DNA of 14,213 nucleotides, taken from the NCBI GenBank assembly GCA_003645495.1, contig QNFK01000012.1, positions 1-14,213 of the forward strand. The letters are read 5' to 3'. Under the pieces are notes generated by a model. The model had not been told where the DNA came from. It was given only the letters and a program-made list of their open reading frames with translations, and made no database searches. A program made the position numbers and the translations under genes. Origin of the DNA: Gammaproteobacteria bacterium. GTDB taxonomy: Bacteria; Pseudomonadota; Gammaproteobacteria; Steroidobacterales; Woeseiaceae. The first letter of the stretch is position 1; the number at the start of each line of letters is the position of its first letter. Shown piece by piece: positions 1 to 7,877 of the stretch.

Positions 1-506
1 AGCGATATCACCAGGTAGGCCAGCAAAATGATAACGACGGTCCATTTAATGTCCTTGATCTGCAGCAACGTAGGAGATTCGTCAAAGCCCATACGGAGAA
101 CCACGGTCGAATCATCTCGCACGACAGGAATTGACAGATAATAGACATCGTCGCCATGTTCACCGAAGTCAAAATCTTCGTTAAATGCAGTGCCGTCTTG
201 AGGATTCATTAGTGAACTCGTCAACAGCTTTTCGTCCAGCAGCAATGCAGCGTAAATGCCCGTACCACCCAGGATAGAACTGTCTAACTGCCTGATGATC
301 TCGGCCTCCGAGCTCAACGTGTCACTCGATTCGAGAAAGTCGGCGAAAATTCTCGCGTAGATCCGCGTAGTGTCGATAAAGGCGTCTTTCTGGCTGTTTT
401 CGACCACGACCAACATGCCATAAAACAAGGCTGGCAGCAGTACAGCATGGACCAGCAACAATACTGCAATCATGCGCGCCGAAAGCGTATTTAGTTTTCT
501 TGCCAT
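1..506 (-). CDS. Membrane sensor protein, N-terminal part (histidine kinase or GGDEF-type signalling protein), cut by window edge
   Basis: The frame is open for 168 codons from ATG at 506 to the left edge and has no stop, so only the N-terminus is visible. It starts MARKLNTLSARMIAVLLLVH. One hydrophobic segment lies at about residues 11-32 and a second at about 150-168 (TVVIILLAYLVISL), enclosing a roughly 115-residue, acidic, probably periplasmic domain with two short DSS/SSD stretches. This two-helix layout is typical of membrane histidine kinases and diguanylate cyclases. The output domain is outside the window, so the class cannot be decided. The start overlaps the stop of the upstream binding-protein gene by 16 bp, which implies translational coupling, and no good Shine-Dalgarno is seen. 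By context it may sense what the periplasmic binding protein and outer-membrane protein handle; this is inference. Confidence 0.7.
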   Translation of the reverse strand, partial: MARKLNTLSARMIAVLLLVHAVLLPALFYGMLVVVENSQKDAFIDTTRIYARIFADFLESSDTLSSEAEIIRQLDSSILGGTGIYAALLLDEKLLTSSLMNPQDGTAFNEDFDFGEHGDDVYYLSIPVVRDDSTVVLRMGFDESPTLLQIKDIKWTVVIILLAYLVIS

Positions 507-934
507 AGATTCTTGATTGCCTTGATGCTTGTCCACGCTTCTGCATCACTCTGCCACATGTAAGCGATACTACAGGGATTTTCGGTGACAGCAGCAACCA
601 GATCGGCGACAACGTCGAACTCCCGTGGTCGCGGTTGGCCATGTTGTATAAGCAGGCGCAGAAGACGCCTTTCATATGTTTTCTTTGACATTGCGACGAC
701 ATATTGAAAGAAAATCTGATTGAGCTGCTCATCGTTTGAGAGTCCGAACGGCCTGATTACGTGACCCTCGTAACTCACAACGATACCCAGGTACGCTTTT
801 CGAATATCGAGAGCGATGATGGTATCCATGGCGCAGTCGCGGCTCGTCACTAGTACAACCGCGCGATCAGCCGCATGCGCGCTCGGCAGAATCGCCAGTA
901 CGCTTGTGACAATGATTGCGAAGCGCAATTTCAC
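491..934 (-). CDS. Small periplasmic PstS-like substrate-binding protein
   Basis: A protein of 147 residues with a clear Sec signal peptide (MKLRFAIIVTSVLAILPSAHA, cleaved before ADRAV) and a mature domain of about 126 residues. The segments IRKAYLGIVV, NDEQLNQIFF and VTENPCSIAYMW resemble the small phosphate-ABC-transporter-like (PBP-like, PstS superfamily) periplasmic proteins. It is far shorter than a true PstS (about 300 residues) and no transporter genes are present, so a sensing or auxiliary binding role is more likely than transport. I chose the GTG at 934 because it overlaps the TGA of the upstream barrel gene (GTGA) and gives a clean signal peptide. A GTG at 952 would add six residues before it. 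It is the middle gene of an overlapping three-gene unit. The ligand is unknown. Confidence 0.7.
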   Translation of the reverse strand: MKLRFAIIVTSVLAILPSAHAADRAVVLVTSRDCAMDTIIALDIRKAYLGIVVSYEGHVIRPFGLSNDEQLNQIFFQYVVAMSKKTYERRLLRLLIQHGQPRPREFDVVADLVAAVTENPCSIAYMWQSDAEAWTSIKAIKNLWQEN

Positions 935-2067
935 GGAAAAACAGCGCTCCACTGAATGCGTACTTCCCTGAAATCAATATGGGTAGAGCCTTCTCCTTGT
1001 GCGCGGTTATCCGCAATCTCGACTGTGAAACCCTGAAAGCTGGCGAAGTCCCAGCGCACGCCAATCATGTTCCTGTGTGCGATGAATGAAGGTAATATCC
1101 GGAGATACGGAGACATGTCCTCATTGAATCCATTTTCGGTGCGACCAAAGATGGTCCAGTCTTTTGCGGCTCGATATTCGGCCTGCACATATCCGGAGAC
1201 AAACTCGTCTTTCCGTGGCGCATCGACGAACTGCATGTCATTATTAAAGTAGATAAAACTGCTAAGCAACCGCCACTTGTCCCAGTTCCAGTCGACGAAC
1301 AGTCCGATGGTGATCTGTCGAATGTGATCGAGGTTTGCCAGTTCAGGGTTGGACTCGGATACGACGTTTATTTCATTCCAGGCTGCCAGTAACCCGAACT
1401 GATTGAGCGACAAGACGTTTGGTCTGTACGCCATGCGATAATTATACGAAACATCATTACCCGATCCCGGATCCAGCAGGTCAAATGGAACCAACTCCTG
1501 TCCAACGAACTCGGGACCCAGGCCCACCGAAAAAGAGTAGTTGATCGCGGCTTCATTCGGCCGGAAAGACTCATGTGCTATAGACAGGCCTGTGATGTGC
1601 GACGGCATCGGACCACTATCATCTTCCCACGCTTCGACGCCGGGCCGGGTGATAGAGGTCTGCAGAAACTGGCCGTGGTGATATTCAGTCGTCCAGTACT
1701 TCGCCGTTGAGTGAAACCGACCAAACCAAAGCATAGTGTTGTCACCGGTCTTCCAGCCTGCTTTCATGCGTTCGAGTTCGCTCTCCCGATTTGACAAAAA
1801 ATATTCGGCGAGAAACCGGAATTTCTCCCCAGAGTAACTGTAGAGCACATCGACAGCCGGCTGGATATACGAGTCGTCGATGTTCGGAACATCACCCGAA
1901 ATGTTTTTGAATGTGTCAACGCTAGTGAAAATCAGGATTTCCTGCTGTGATTCTCCACGCACCTGGTCACACCAGCCGACAATCGAAATCAACGATAAGG
2001 CGGTAAACCGCCACCATCTGTTGTTTCCTGACCGCAATACATTAGGGCTTTTCATAATGAGTCTCAT
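931..2067 (-). CDS. Outer-membrane beta-barrel (porin-like) protein
   Basis: About 378 residues from ATG 2067. An ATG at 2055 is an equally possible start, and 2130 is the longest option. After a basic and aromatic N-region comes a hydrophobic signal segment (FTALSLISIVGWCDQVRG), followed by a mature protein rich in alternating aromatic/polar strands: YSYSGEKFRFLAEYFLS, WTIFGRTENGF, NMIGVRWDFASFQGFTVEIA and a terminal HIDFREVRIQWSAVFP. Ending in an aromatic-rich beta-strand with a residue close to the terminal Phe-Pro is common in outer-membrane barrels. No known porin subfamily is recognised with certainty; it resembles the barrels often encoded beside small PstS-like proteins. It is the first gene of the minus-strand unit, and its TGA overlaps the GTG of the binding-protein gene. 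The pore substrate cannot be read from the sequence. Confidence 0.7.
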   Translation of the reverse strand: MRLIMKSPNVLRSGNNRWWRFTALSLISIVGWCDQVRGESQQEILIFTSVDTFKNISGDVPNIDDSYIQPAVDVLYSYSGEKFRFLAEYFLSNRESELERMKAGWKTGDNTMLWFGRFHSTAKYWTTEYHHGQFLQTSITRPGVEAWEDDSGPMPSHITGLSIAHESFRPNEAAINYSFSVGLGPEFVGQELVPFDLLDPGSGNDVSYNYRMAYRPNVLSLNQFGLLAAWNEINVVSESNPELANLDHIRQITIGLFVDWNWDKWRLLSSFIYFNNDMQFVDAPRKDEFVSGYVQAEYRAAKDWTIFGRTENGFNEDMSPYLRILPSFIAHRNMIGVRWDFASFQGFTVEIADNRAQGEGSTHIDFREVRIQWSAVFP

Positions 2068-2376
2068 CGTCTTCTTCGGTGATGGAAATAGTCGCACGTC
2101 GATAGGTAGCGATTTACAAGGTATCACCAAAGCTCTGGTTACTGCGTGTCAAAAGTCTGGTGCAGAGGGCTAATTTCCCGCATGCACAACAAGTTTTCGG
2201 TCTTCCGCATTCAGAGGCTCATTTGCAGGCAACACAGATCGAGCGACTGAGCACCGATCAAATGGATGGTTCCTTGTAATCTTGATCAATTTGACAATGA
2301 CAAGACTTGTAAACCAGACAAATTATGCGACAAACTAGGCGTTCGCTACACGCGAGGCTTACTGTTGGGGGGGGTC
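2068..2376. other. Divergent intergenic region between barrel protein and CorC-like gene
   Basis: About 309 bp separate the two divergent starts and must carry both promoters. On the plus strand TTGACA at 2291-2296 is a consensus -35 box, but no good -10 lies 16-18 bp downstream, so I do not call a promoter. A run of eight G residues (2367-2374) sits two bases before the ATG at 2377 and includes the likely ribosome-binding site. No other gene is supported. An in-frame upstream ATG at 2266 would add 37 residues lacking membrane or domain character. Confidence 0.5.
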
Positions 2377-3609
2377 ATGCAGATTTTCATTGCCGCGGTA
2401 TCCGTGGCGCTCATTGTGTCGTTTCTATGTTCCATATTCGAGTCGGTGCTGTTATCAATCAATCACGCACAGGTCGAGGCACTGGTTCAGCAGGGCAAAC
2501 GTTCCGGCCAGCTTTTAAAGGAGTTCAAGCACCGGATCGACATGCCAATCGCAGCCATTCTTATTACCAATACGATCGCCCACACGGTCGGCACTGCGGT
2601 GGCCGGTGCGACCTATAAAGAAGCCTTCAGTTCAGAAACGCTGTGGATTTTCACGGTCGTATTTACGATTGCGGTTCTGCTTTTCACAGAAATCATTCCG
2701 AAGACCCTCGGAATCACACATGCGTCGAGATTAGCTACGCCGGTCGCCCATGGCATCCACGCGCTAGCCGTCGCTTTGCACCCGCTGGTTCTCATAAGTG
2801 GTTACATTTCCCGTTCACTGCGTGGTGGAAATGACGGGTCGGTGACCTCAGTTGAGGAGATTCGGCTGCTGGCCGCGCTGGGACGAACCGAGGGAGTCGT
2901 CGGTATTCAGACTGCGGGAATCATCATCGGAGCGTCGGGACTGCCGATGCTTAGCGCATCGGACGTGATGCTGCCTCGCAGACAGGTGATTTTTCTATCG
3001 GCAACCAGCAGCCGGCGGCAGGTGCTGAAAACACTGAAACAATCCCGGCACAGCCGATTTCCATTTTCAATGACCGATCAGTTGGACGAGGTGTCCGGCG
3101 TCGTACTGGCGAAAGATTTGCTTCTCTACTTGCAGGAAAACACCGATGAGACGATTGAATGGTCACGCCTGATCCTGGAGCCGGTCGTTGTGCCTGAAAC
3201 TGCACCGCTCGATTCGCTACTGCGGACTTTCAAAGAAGCCCGACGACACCTGGCCATCGTTGTTGACGAATACGGAGACTTCCAGGGCATAGTCACATTT
3301 GAGGATGTGCTCGAGGAGATAGTCGGCGACATCTTCGATGAAAGTGATCGGTCGATCCAGGACGTGTGGCCACAGGACGACGGTTCATTGCATGCGTTGG
3401 GGACGATTGAGCTCCGCAAACTAAGCCAGCAGCTGGGAATCGAGCTGCCGCCTGAAACAAAAGCAAGTCGGCTCGGGGGGTTGGTTACGGAGTTGCTTGG
3501 ACGAATTCCGGTAAAGGGGGACACGATTGAGTGGAACGACTGCTGGCTCGAAGTGCTTTCGACGAGCAAGTGGAGCGCGGAGATGGTCTCGATAAAGAAG
3601 AAAATATAA
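2377..3609 (+). CDS. CorC/CNNM-family membrane protein (DUF21-CBS-CorC_HlyC; 'hemolysin C'-like)
   Basis: 410 residues from ATG 2377, chosen because it follows a G-rich ribosome-binding tract and starts directly at the first membrane helix. The DUF21 membrane domain covers about residues 1-175, with hydrophobic segments near 3-27, 56-78, 88-112 and 121-144, including the typical FTEIIPKTLG motif at 103-112. A CBS pair covers about 195-322 and ends in the highly characteristic DEYGDFQGIVTFEDVLEEIV. A C-terminal CorC_HlyC transporter-associated domain covers about 332-410. The family is linked to Mg2+/Co2+ efflux or Mg2+ homeostasis, and some members bind adenine nucleotides through the CBS domains. 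The length is normal. It appears monocistronic: the next gene starts 367 bp downstream. Family assignment is firm; the ion transported is not. Confidence 0.88.
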   Translation: MQIFIAAVSVALIVSFLCSIFESVLLSINHAQVEALVQQGKRSGQLLKEFKHRIDMPIAAILITNTIAHTVGTAVAGATYKEAFSSETLWIFTVVFTIAVLLFTEIIPKTLGITHASRLATPVAHGIHALAVALHPLVLISGYISRSLRGGNDGSVTSVEEIRLLAALGRTEGVVGIQTAGIIIGASGLPMLSASDVMLPRRQVIFLSATSSRRQVLKTLKQSRHSRFPFSMTDQLDEVSGVVLAKDLLLYLQENTDETIEWSRLILEPVVVPETAPLDSLLRTFKEARRHLAIVVDEYGDFQGIVTFEDVLEEIVGDIFDESDRSIQDVWPQDDGSLHALGTIELRKLSQQLGIELPPETKASRLGGLVTELLGRIPVKGDTIEWNDCWLEVLSTSKWSAEMVSIKKKI

Positions 3610-3904
3610 CCTTCGAGCGAACGTCAATCTCTGGCTCCGGAGGGATTGTCTCTAATGTTGCGCTGGCAACGGATTGATCAATTCGCGGAGAGGACCTTTG
3701 GTACTCAAAGGGTGCAGGGGGCCAAAAGTCAATTACGGTCGTGATGCGGCCAATTCGCACACAAACCGGTATCCAGCAATTGGGCAACGCTTGTCGAGAA
3801 TCCTTGATTGGGATTTTGTCGGCTACTTCCGGTCAATTGCTCTTCGTGTATTTGTCGTGAATCCAGGGCAATCATTCGCGAGGGACTTCATGCAAGCAAG
3901 TGGA
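3610..3904. other. Intergenic stretch without a supportable gene
   Basis: Some 295 bp between the CorC-like gene and the promoter of the first winged-helix regulator. A short hairpin GTTGC-GCTG-GCAAC (3657-3670) and a 10-bp palindrome ATTGATCAAT directly after it could be a weak terminator, but no T-run follows. Short open frames here have no good start signal or protein-like composition, so I leave them out. Confidence 0.4.
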
Positions 3905-3955
3905 TTGACATTGTTATCATGACTGAGATATCATGTTTTTATATTCTTGACATTG
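3905..3955 (+). promoter_or_regulatory. Sigma70-type promoter with repeated operator-like motifs for regulator-nhaD operon
   Basis: TTGACA (3905-3910), an 18-bp spacer and TATCAT (3929-3934, one mismatch to TATAAT) predict transcription from about 3941. That gives a leader of roughly 36 nt before the GTG at 3977. The 9-mer TTGACATTG occurs at 3905-3913 and again at 3947-3955, exactly 42 bp (four helical turns) apart, the second copy just downstream of the predicted start point. TATCATG also occurs twice (3915-3921, 3929-3935). Such spaced repeats would suit a regulator acting on its own promoter; that role is inferred. Confidence 0.55.
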
Positions 3956-3976
3956 ATTTCCTGCAGAGACTCAGTC

Positions 3977-4333
3977 GTGAAAGAGACCACTCGTACCTGG
4001 AATTTTCTGAGTAACCACGCCCATACGCTAATCTGCCTGGCGGAAAATCCGCGCGCGCGGATGCGGGATGTTGCCGGCCGTGTTGGCATTACGGAACGCG
4101 CCGCCATGCGCATCGTCGCTCATCTTGAGGAAGCCGGCATTCTCACCCGACACAAGGAAGGGCGCCGTAATCGCTACGTCATTCACCCGGACCAACCCCT
4201 TCGGCATCCTATGGAGTCCCGCTGTACCGTTGGATCACTGTTGTCACTGTTGGCAAGAAACACGAAATCTGAATTCGACGATCGCCAGCCGGTAAGCGCA
4301 TCGAGAAGCACGTTGTATAGCGACGAGGATTGA
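3977..4333 (+). CDS. Small winged-helix transcriptional regulator, copy 1
   Basis: 118 residues from GTG 3977. I chose this start because the protein then aligns from its first residues with its paralogue at 8700-9020 and because a predicted promoter places the transcript start near 3941; a TTG at 3947 would lie inside the leader. The fold is an ArsR/MarR-like winged helix: TLICLAENPRARMRDVAGRV, then the recognition-helix region GITERAAMRIVAHLEEAGIL (about 37-56), then a basic wing TRHKEGRRNRYVI. The C-terminal 40 residues (after PLRHPMES) are polar and differ from the paralogue. No metal-binding cysteines typical of ArsR are seen. Its TGA overlaps the start region of nhaD, so it is co-transcribed with the antiporter and probably regulates it. 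The signal sensed is unknown. Confidence 0.8.
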   Translation: MKETTRTWNFLSNHAHTLICLAENPRARMRDVAGRVGITERAAMRIVAHLEEAGILTRHKEGRRNRYVIHPDQPLRHPMESRCTVGSLLSLLARNTKSEFDDRQPVSASRSTLYSDED

Positions 4334-4335
4334 TG

Positions 4336-5790
4336 ATGTCTGGTCTTTGCGTAATGTCCGCTTTGTTTAGGCATCAATTTGTACCGGTTATTTTGGGCAT
4401 TGCGTGTGTCGCTCTGCCTGGCGCTGCACTAGCGGCTGATCTCGAAGCCCTGAAGCTGGCAGAGGACTGGGTCGGGCTTGCGGCGCTGGCACTGTTTGTG
4501 GCCGCGTATGTTCTCGTTGTGATGGAGGAATTCACGGACCTGAAGAAATCCAAACCGGTGTTGTTGGCCGCTGGAATTATCTGGGCATTGATCGGTTATG
4601 AATACGCCAGCCACAACCTGATTCATGCGGCTGAAGCTGCCGTGGAAGTTTTTCTGATTGAGTTCGTGGAGTTGTTCTTGTTCCTGCTCGTCGCAATGAC
4701 TTACGTTAATGCGATGAGCGAACGAAACGTATTCGAAGCACTACGGGCATGGCTGGTCAATCAACGCTATGGTTATCGACGCCTGTTCTGGATAACAGGA
4801 ATCATCACCTTCTTTTTGTCGCCTGTGATCGACAACCTGACGGCGGCCCTGGTGATGTGTGCCGTCGTCCTCGCCGTAGGCAAAAATAATCGCCGATTCG
4901 CGGCGCTGGGTTGCGTTAATATCGTCGTGGCGGCTAATGCCGGTGGTGCATTCAGTCCGTTCGGCGATATTACAACCCTAATGGTCTGGCAAAGCGGCCT
5001 GGTTGAATTTGAGACGTTTTTTGCGCTCGCGTTGCCGTCCGCCGTGAATTATCTTGCGCCGGCCGCGATCATGTCTTTCGCCGTTCCTCGTGATCTGCCG
5101 GACGTCGATGGTTCAGGTGTCGTTAGTATGAAGCGCGGTGCAGGTACGATCATATTCCTGTTCGCTTGCACCATCACCACAGCCGTCTCATTCCACAATT
5201 TTCTGCACTTGCCGCCATTCCTCGGCATGATGTTGGGTCTCTCGTATCTCAAGATTTTTGGCTACTACCTGCAGAAAACGCATGTGGTCTTGCCGACCGA
5301 TGAGGCCAGTTACGGCGTGATCGGCGATGTTACGGCGTTCGACAGTTACCGGGAACTTGCCCGCGCAGAGTGGGATACGCTGATGTTCTTTTTTGGCGTC
5401 ATCATGTGCGTCGGTGGGCTCGGATTTATCGGTTATCTCGACCTTATATCAGGGTATATGTATCTGGAACTCGGCCCGACGATGGCGAACATCCTGGTCG
5501 GTTTCTTTTCGGCGATCGTTGACAACATACCGGTAATGGTTGCAGTTCTGCAGATGAACCCGGACATGGATCTCAATCAGTGGCTGTTGGTGACACTGAC
5601 GGCAGGCGTTGGTGGCAGCATGTTATCCATCGGTTCTGCTGCCGGCGTCGCACTAATGGGTCAAGCACGCGGCATATATACCTTCTTTGGCCATATGAAA
5701 TGGGCGCCGGCGATTTTGCTTGGCTATGCGCTCAGTATTTGGGTGCATCTGTTGATCAATGGTCGTTTCGTTGGAGTTGCGGTGCAATAG
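4336..5790 (+). CDS. nhaD: NhaD-type Na+/H+ antiporter
   Basis: 484 residues from ATG 4336, with GAGGA ending 6 bp upstream; ATG 4333, overlapping the preceding TGA, is the alternative. The protein exchanges cytoplasmic Na+ (or Li+) for protons at the inner membrane. The N-terminus looks like a cleavable signal sequence (PVILGIACVALPGAALA before ADLEAL), and about 12 hydrophobic helices follow. Ion-transporter-superfamily hallmarks are present: FFLSPVIDNLTAALVM (around residues 159-174), AFSPFGDITTLMVW (205-218), AIVDNIPVMV (393-402) and GSAAGVALMG (433-442), with acidic residues inside helices where the family needs them. The length is typical. It lies between a coupled winged-helix regulator and an SLC13-type permease 12 bp downstream, forming a likely three-gene operon for Na+/pH homeostasis. 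NhaD is typical of marine and haloalkaliphilic bacteria. Confidence 0.92.
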   Translation: MSGLCVMSALFRHQFVPVILGIACVALPGAALAADLEALKLAEDWVGLAALALFVAAYVLVVMEEFTDLKKSKPVLLAAGIIWALIGYEYASHNLIHAAEAAVEVFLIEFVELFLFLLVAMTYVNAMSERNVFEALRAWLVNQRYGYRRLFWITGIITFFLSPVIDNLTAALVMCAVVLAVGKNNRRFAALGCVNIVVAANAGGAFSPFGDITTLMVWQSGLVEFETFFALALPSAVNYLAPAAIMSFAVPRDLPDVDGSGVVSMKRGAGTIIFLFACTITTAVSFHNFLHLPPFLGMMLGLSYLKIFGYYLQKTHVVLPTDEASYGVIGDVTAFDSYRELARAEWDTLMFFFGVIMCVGGLGFIGYLDLISGYMYLELGPTMANILVGFFSAIVDNIPVMVAVLQMNPDMDLNQWLLVTLTAGVGGSMLSIGSAAGVALMGQARGIYTFFGHMKWAPAILLGYALSIWVHLLINGRFVGVAVQ

Positions 5791-5802
5791 AATGTCAATC
5801 CG

Positions 5803-7659
5803 ATGCAAGCGGCAATAGCCAATCAAGCAGTTTCACCAGATGTTCACGGCATCGCCGTTCTACTGCTCATCGTGGTTGCATTATTTCTTTTTACACGCGA
5901 TCGGCTGCCGCTGGAATCTTCAAGCCTTATTATTCTCACCATACTCGTCGTCGGGTTTCAGATTTTTCCCTATGAGCGCGATGGCGTACCGCTGGATTCG
6001 GCACAGTTTCTTTCCGGATTCGGTAACGAAGCCCTGGTCGCCATTTGTTCACTTATGATGATCGGTAAGGCGCTTGAGACTACCGGCGCCTTGCAACCGA
6101 TCGCAATGTTGGTGAGCAAGACCTGGTCAACCCGCCCGTCACTGGCGTTATTGCTTACGCTTGTTGCTGTAGCTGTTCTCAGTGCCTTTATCAACGATAC
6201 CCCGATTGTAGTACTGATGATTCCGATACTGGTCGGCATCTCATTGCGGGCGAAGTTTCCGGTATCCGGTGTCATGCTGCCGATGGGGCTCGCAACGATT
6301 ATCGGCGGCATGTCGACCACCATTGGCACATCAACCAATCTGCTGGTAGTCGGTATTGCCCACGACTTGGGTGTGCCGACAATCGGCATGTTCGATTTCG
6401 TACTACCGGCCGTGATTGTCGGTGGCGCTGGCCTGCTGTTTCTCTGGCTGGTTGCGCCACGACTACTGCCGGATCGCGTACTGCCGATGGCCGATACGGC
6501 GCCGCGCATATTCAGCAGCCAGTTGTTTGTGACGGAAGACAGCGTCGCAGCGGGCAAGACATTGTCCGAAGTACTGGCAAAAACCGCTGGGCAAATGCGG
6601 GTAGAGCGGATTCAGCGCAGCGAATCATTATTTCTCGCCAAGTTACCAACCGTTATTCTGCAGCCCGGTGACAGGCTGTTTGTTAAAGATACGCCCGGCA
6701 ACCTGAAGCATTTCGAGAGCCTGCTGGGCGCGACGCTCTATAATATTTTCGACAGCCAGCATCCGGTCAGCGCAAACACGCCGCTAAAAGCTGAAGGCCA
6801 ACAACTTGCCGAAGTGGTAGTGACGCGCGGCTCGCCGTTGCATCGGCGCACTCTTGCTGCAGCACGCTTTGCTGCCAGTTATGGCTTGTTGCCGTTGGCG
6901 ATTCATCGCGCCAGGGCGCCTGATCTGCAGATACCGAGCGATCTGAATAACATTCGCCTGCGAGTTGGCGACGTTTTGCTGGTGCAAGGCACCCGAGATG
7001 CGATTAACGCCCTGAAGTCAAGCGGCACTATGCTTGTACTTGATGGCACCACCGACCTGCCGCACACACACCGTGCGAATCGTGCGTTCGCCGTGTTGGG
7101 TTTGGTGGTACTCACAGCAGCGCTGGGCATCGTGCCGATATCTGTCAGTGCATTGGTCGGTGTTGGTTTGCTGTTGGCGCTTGGCTGCCTTACCTGGCAC
7201 AACGCAGTACGTTCTTTGCCCGTTCCAGTGATCATGATCATCGTTACCAGCCTTGCGCTGGGCAAAGCCCTGGTGGCGACCGGCATGGCGGAGTATCTGG
7301 CAGCAGGTTTCGTCGGCATCGCATCGAATTGGCCAGCGCCGCTGATATTAAGCACCTTTATCCTGATCATGGCTTTGCTGACCAACGTCGTATCCAATAA
7401 TGCAGCGGCGGTCATCGGTACACCGATCGCGATAGCGACTGCACAGCAACTGAATGTCGATCCCATGCCTTTTGTGCTGGCGGTTCTGTTTGGTGCCAAC
7501 ATGAGTTTTGCGACACCTTTCGGTTATCAGACGAACCTGCTCATTCTGAGCGCCGGCGGCTACAAATTCTCCGATTTCCTCAGGGTCGGTATACCCCTTG
7601 TGATCATCATGTGGGTCGGCTTTTCGATTGTGCTGCCGCTCTTTTACAACCTGGGATAA
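5803..7659 (+). CDS. SLC13/DASS-family Na+-coupled permease with two RCK_C (TrkA_C) domains
   Basis: 618 residues in the divalent anion:Na+ symporter superfamily. It has two membrane halves (about 15-222 and 427-615) carrying paired signature loops: FINDTPIVVLMIP (129-141) with GTSTNLLV (175-182), and TNVVSNNAAAVIGTP (527-541) with FATPFGYQTNLLI (569-581). Between the halves lie two soluble RCK_C-like domains (about 235-312 and 325-408), each with a characteristic GDRLFV / GDVLLVQGT segment. This layout is common in bacterial 'SLC13 family permease' proteins annotated as sulfate or dicarboxylate transporters; RCK_C domains usually bind small regulatory ligands. The substrate cannot be deduced. 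The gene starts 12 bp after nhaD, so the symporter can use the Na+ gradient set by the antiporter. The ribosome-binding site is weak. Confidence 0.87.
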   Translation: MQAAIANQAVSPDVHGIAVLLLIVVALFLFTRDRLPLESSSLIILTILVVGFQIFPYERDGVPLDSAQFLSGFGNEALVAICSLMMIGKALETTGALQPIAMLVSKTWSTRPSLALLLTLVAVAVLSAFINDTPIVVLMIPILVGISLRAKFPVSGVMLPMGLATIIGGMSTTIGTSTNLLVVGIAHDLGVPTIGMFDFVLPAVIVGGAGLLFLWLVAPRLLPDRVLPMADTAPRIFSSQLFVTEDSVAAGKTLSEVLAKTAGQMRVERIQRSESLFLAKLPTVILQPGDRLFVKDTPGNLKHFESLLGATLYNIFDSQHPVSANTPLKAEGQQLAEVVVTRGSPLHRRTLAAARFAASYGLLPLAIHRARAPDLQIPSDLNNIRLRVGDVLLVQGTRDAINALKSSGTMLVLDGTTDLPHTHRANRAFAVLGLVVLTAALGIVPISVSALVGVGLLLALGCLTWHNAVRSLPVPVIMIIVTSLALGKALVATGMAEYLAAGFVGIASNWPAPLILSTFILIMALLTNVVSNNAAAVIGTPIAIATAQQLNVDPMPFVLAVLFGANMSFATPFGYQTNLLILSAGGYKFSDFLRVGIPLVIIMWVGFSIVLPLFYNLG

Positions 7660-7718
7660 CGGCATGGGTCTTATTTCGTGTTGTCCCACTTTTTGTGCCC
7701 GATATGCGGCAATTGTTG

Positions 7719-7740
7719 AACTGGAATGGCAATTCCGGTT
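7719..7740 (+). terminator. Stem-loop after the nhaD-SLC13 operon
   Basis: AACTGGAAT (7719-7727), loop GGCA and ATTCCGGTT (7732-7740) form a 9-bp stem with one G-U pair, about 60 bp after the permease stop and 138 bp before the carbonic anhydrase start. No T-run follows, so it may be an attenuator or processing site rather than an intrinsic terminator. Confidence 0.35.
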
Positions 7741-7877
7741 CTTGCGCAGCTGGTTTCAATGAATGCACCATATTTTAAATCGTCGCAACGACAGGGTCGT
7801 GAGTAATCATAAGCCAATAATTTTTGGCAGCTATGCTGCTCACCCCGCAACGCGACCAGACGAGGATAGGTAAGTCG

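Noticed and set aside
2274..2319. Candidate promoter with TTGACA at 2291 for the CorC-like gene
   Set aside because: No acceptable -10 box at 16-18 bp spacing.
3674..4014. Two overlapping short plus-strand frames upstream of the first winged-helix regulator
   Set aside because: They cross the predicted promoter and lack ribosome-binding sites and protein-like composition.
6903..7502. 199-codon minus-strand frame opposite the SLC13 gene (a similar one at 5970-6557)
   Set aside because: Low-complexity Ala/Thr/Ser composition typical of an antisense shadow of a membrane protein gene.
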